5,990 nt of DNA. Source: Alphaproteobacteria bacterium (lineage in GTDB: Bacteria; Pseudomonadota; Alphaproteobacteria; Sphingomonadales; Emcibacteraceae). Position 1 is the stretch's first letter, and every line of letters starts with the position of its first letter. A program made the translations under genes and the position numbers. Of this stretch, positions 5,408 through 5,990 are shown in pieces. The stretch lies in NCBI GenBank assembly GCA_002402225.1, contig NVVM01000019.1, positions 3,000-8,989 of the forward strand, written 5' to 3'. Under the pieces are notes generated by a model. It had not been told where the DNA came from and did no database searches. It worked only from the letters and a program-made list of their open reading frames with translations.

Positions 5408-5990
5408 ACTGTCCGCAATGACTTGAGAAGGGCTTCTGAAAGCCGGTCTATTTCAGCATGGCCCATGGGGGTGGATAAGGTTAACGCCCCCGTATGGATC
5501 ATCATAACACCCTCATCATAGAGGCAGTCAATCAAGGCACTCATGGCCTGTTTTTCGCGCATTGCGGGATGCAGGTCGCGGAAATTCTTTGGTGGATCAG
5601 CTTTCAGGTGAAGGCGAAATAAAGAGCCCGTACCGGTCACACAAGCCGGAATATCAGCAATTTTAATGACTGATTTCAGGCTTTCTTCAACATATTTCCC
5701 AAGCTGATTAAGGCGCAACGTGGCTTGTTCATCAAAGAATTCCATCGCAACCCGCCCTGCTGTCATGGTGATGGGATTTGCGGAAAAGGTTCCGGAATGA
5801 GGCAAGCGGCCATCAACAAAAACACCCATCACCTCATCGCGGCCCGCCAAGGCCCCCACAGGAAAGCCGCCGCCAATCATTTTACCCAGTGATGTGAGGT
5901 CCGGCGCAAAGTCAAAGCGTTCCTGCATGCCGCCGACTTCCGTGCGAAAAGTGATCACTTCATCGAACATCAACAAGGCCCCATTCTCCA
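5377..5990 (-). CDS. Class-III PLP aminotransferase, glutamate-1-semialdehyde aminomutase-like (N-terminus off window)
   Basis: The C-terminal 204 or so residues of a fold-type I, PLP-dependent aminotransferase. The reading frame is open to the right edge (ENGALLMFDEV), so the gene starts beyond the window and the TTG near 5976 is not its start. FDEVITFR contains the aspartate that holds the pyridine nitrogen of PLP. LGKMIGGGFPVGALAGR contains the PLP-binding lysine (codon 5881-5883). SGTFSANPITMTAG follows, as in the glutamate-1-semialdehyde aminomutase (HemL) subgroup. The end (HTGALTLSTPMGHAEID, then a terminal helix) is typical of the small domain. It could be a HemL paralogue, or a beta-amino-acid or omega transaminase, since those enzymes share this fold and motif set. 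The N-terminal substrate-binding residues are not visible. Its stop is 11 bases from that of the convergent KamA-like gene, so the two are neighbours but not co-transcribed. Confidence 0.92.
   Translation of the reverse strand, partial: ENGALLMFDEVITFRTEVGGMQERFDFAPDLTSLGKMIGGGFPVGALAGRDEVMGVFVDGRLPHSGTFSANPITMTAGRVAMEFFDEQATLRLNQLGKYVEESLKSVIKIADIPACVTGTGSLFRLHLKADPPKNFRDLHPAMREKQAMSALIDCLYDEGVMMIHTGALTLSTPMGHAEIDRLSEALLKSLRTVKKILGSNPA

Overview
The window looks like chromosomal DNA of a Gram-negative bacterium, most likely an alphaproteobacterium of moderate GC content. That placement is inferred from gene style: secreted enzymes with Sec signal peptides, a GcvA-like LysR regulator, an OmpR-type response regulator and AGGAG-type ribosome binding sites. 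No phylogenetic marker gene is present, so it is tentative. Coding density is high. Six protein genes are supported and no gene-free stretch exceeds about 130 bases. No tRNA, rRNA, CRISPR array, insertion sequence or phage element was seen.

Layout. Positions 1-1143 (minus strand) hold the start of an operon: a secreted PepSY-repeat protein with an unusual methionine-rich tail, then, 26 bases downstream, an OmpR/PhoB-type response regulator cut by the left edge. This resembles a two-component system with a periplasmic accessory protein. The Met/His-rich segments suggest, without proof, a link to copper or silver. Positions 1256-3823 (minus strand) hold a LysR-family regulator followed after 57 bases by an M17 leucyl aminopeptidase that carries a signal peptide and all expected metal and catalytic residues. 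Positions 3950-5365 (plus strand) hold a long, divergent radical-SAM aminomutase of the lysine 2,3-aminomutase (KamA) family, transcribed divergently from the LysR gene across a short intergenic region. Positions 5377-5990 (minus strand) hold the C-terminal part of a class-III PLP aminotransferase of the glutamate-1-semialdehyde aminomutase type, convergent with the KamA-like gene and only 11 bases from it.

How the genes may work together. The LysR protein is the obvious candidate regulator of the divergent aminomutase gene. An aminomutase that makes beta-amino acids next to a GSA-type aminotransferase (a fold group that includes beta-amino-acid transaminases) suggests a small beta-amino-acid module. 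The KamA-like protein keeps the radical-SAM cysteines and the PLP lysine, but appears to lack one of the two acidic residues that hold the side-chain amino group of lysine in the clostridial enzyme. Its substrate may therefore not be lysine. This gene and the Met-rich PepSY protein are the two points most worth following up.
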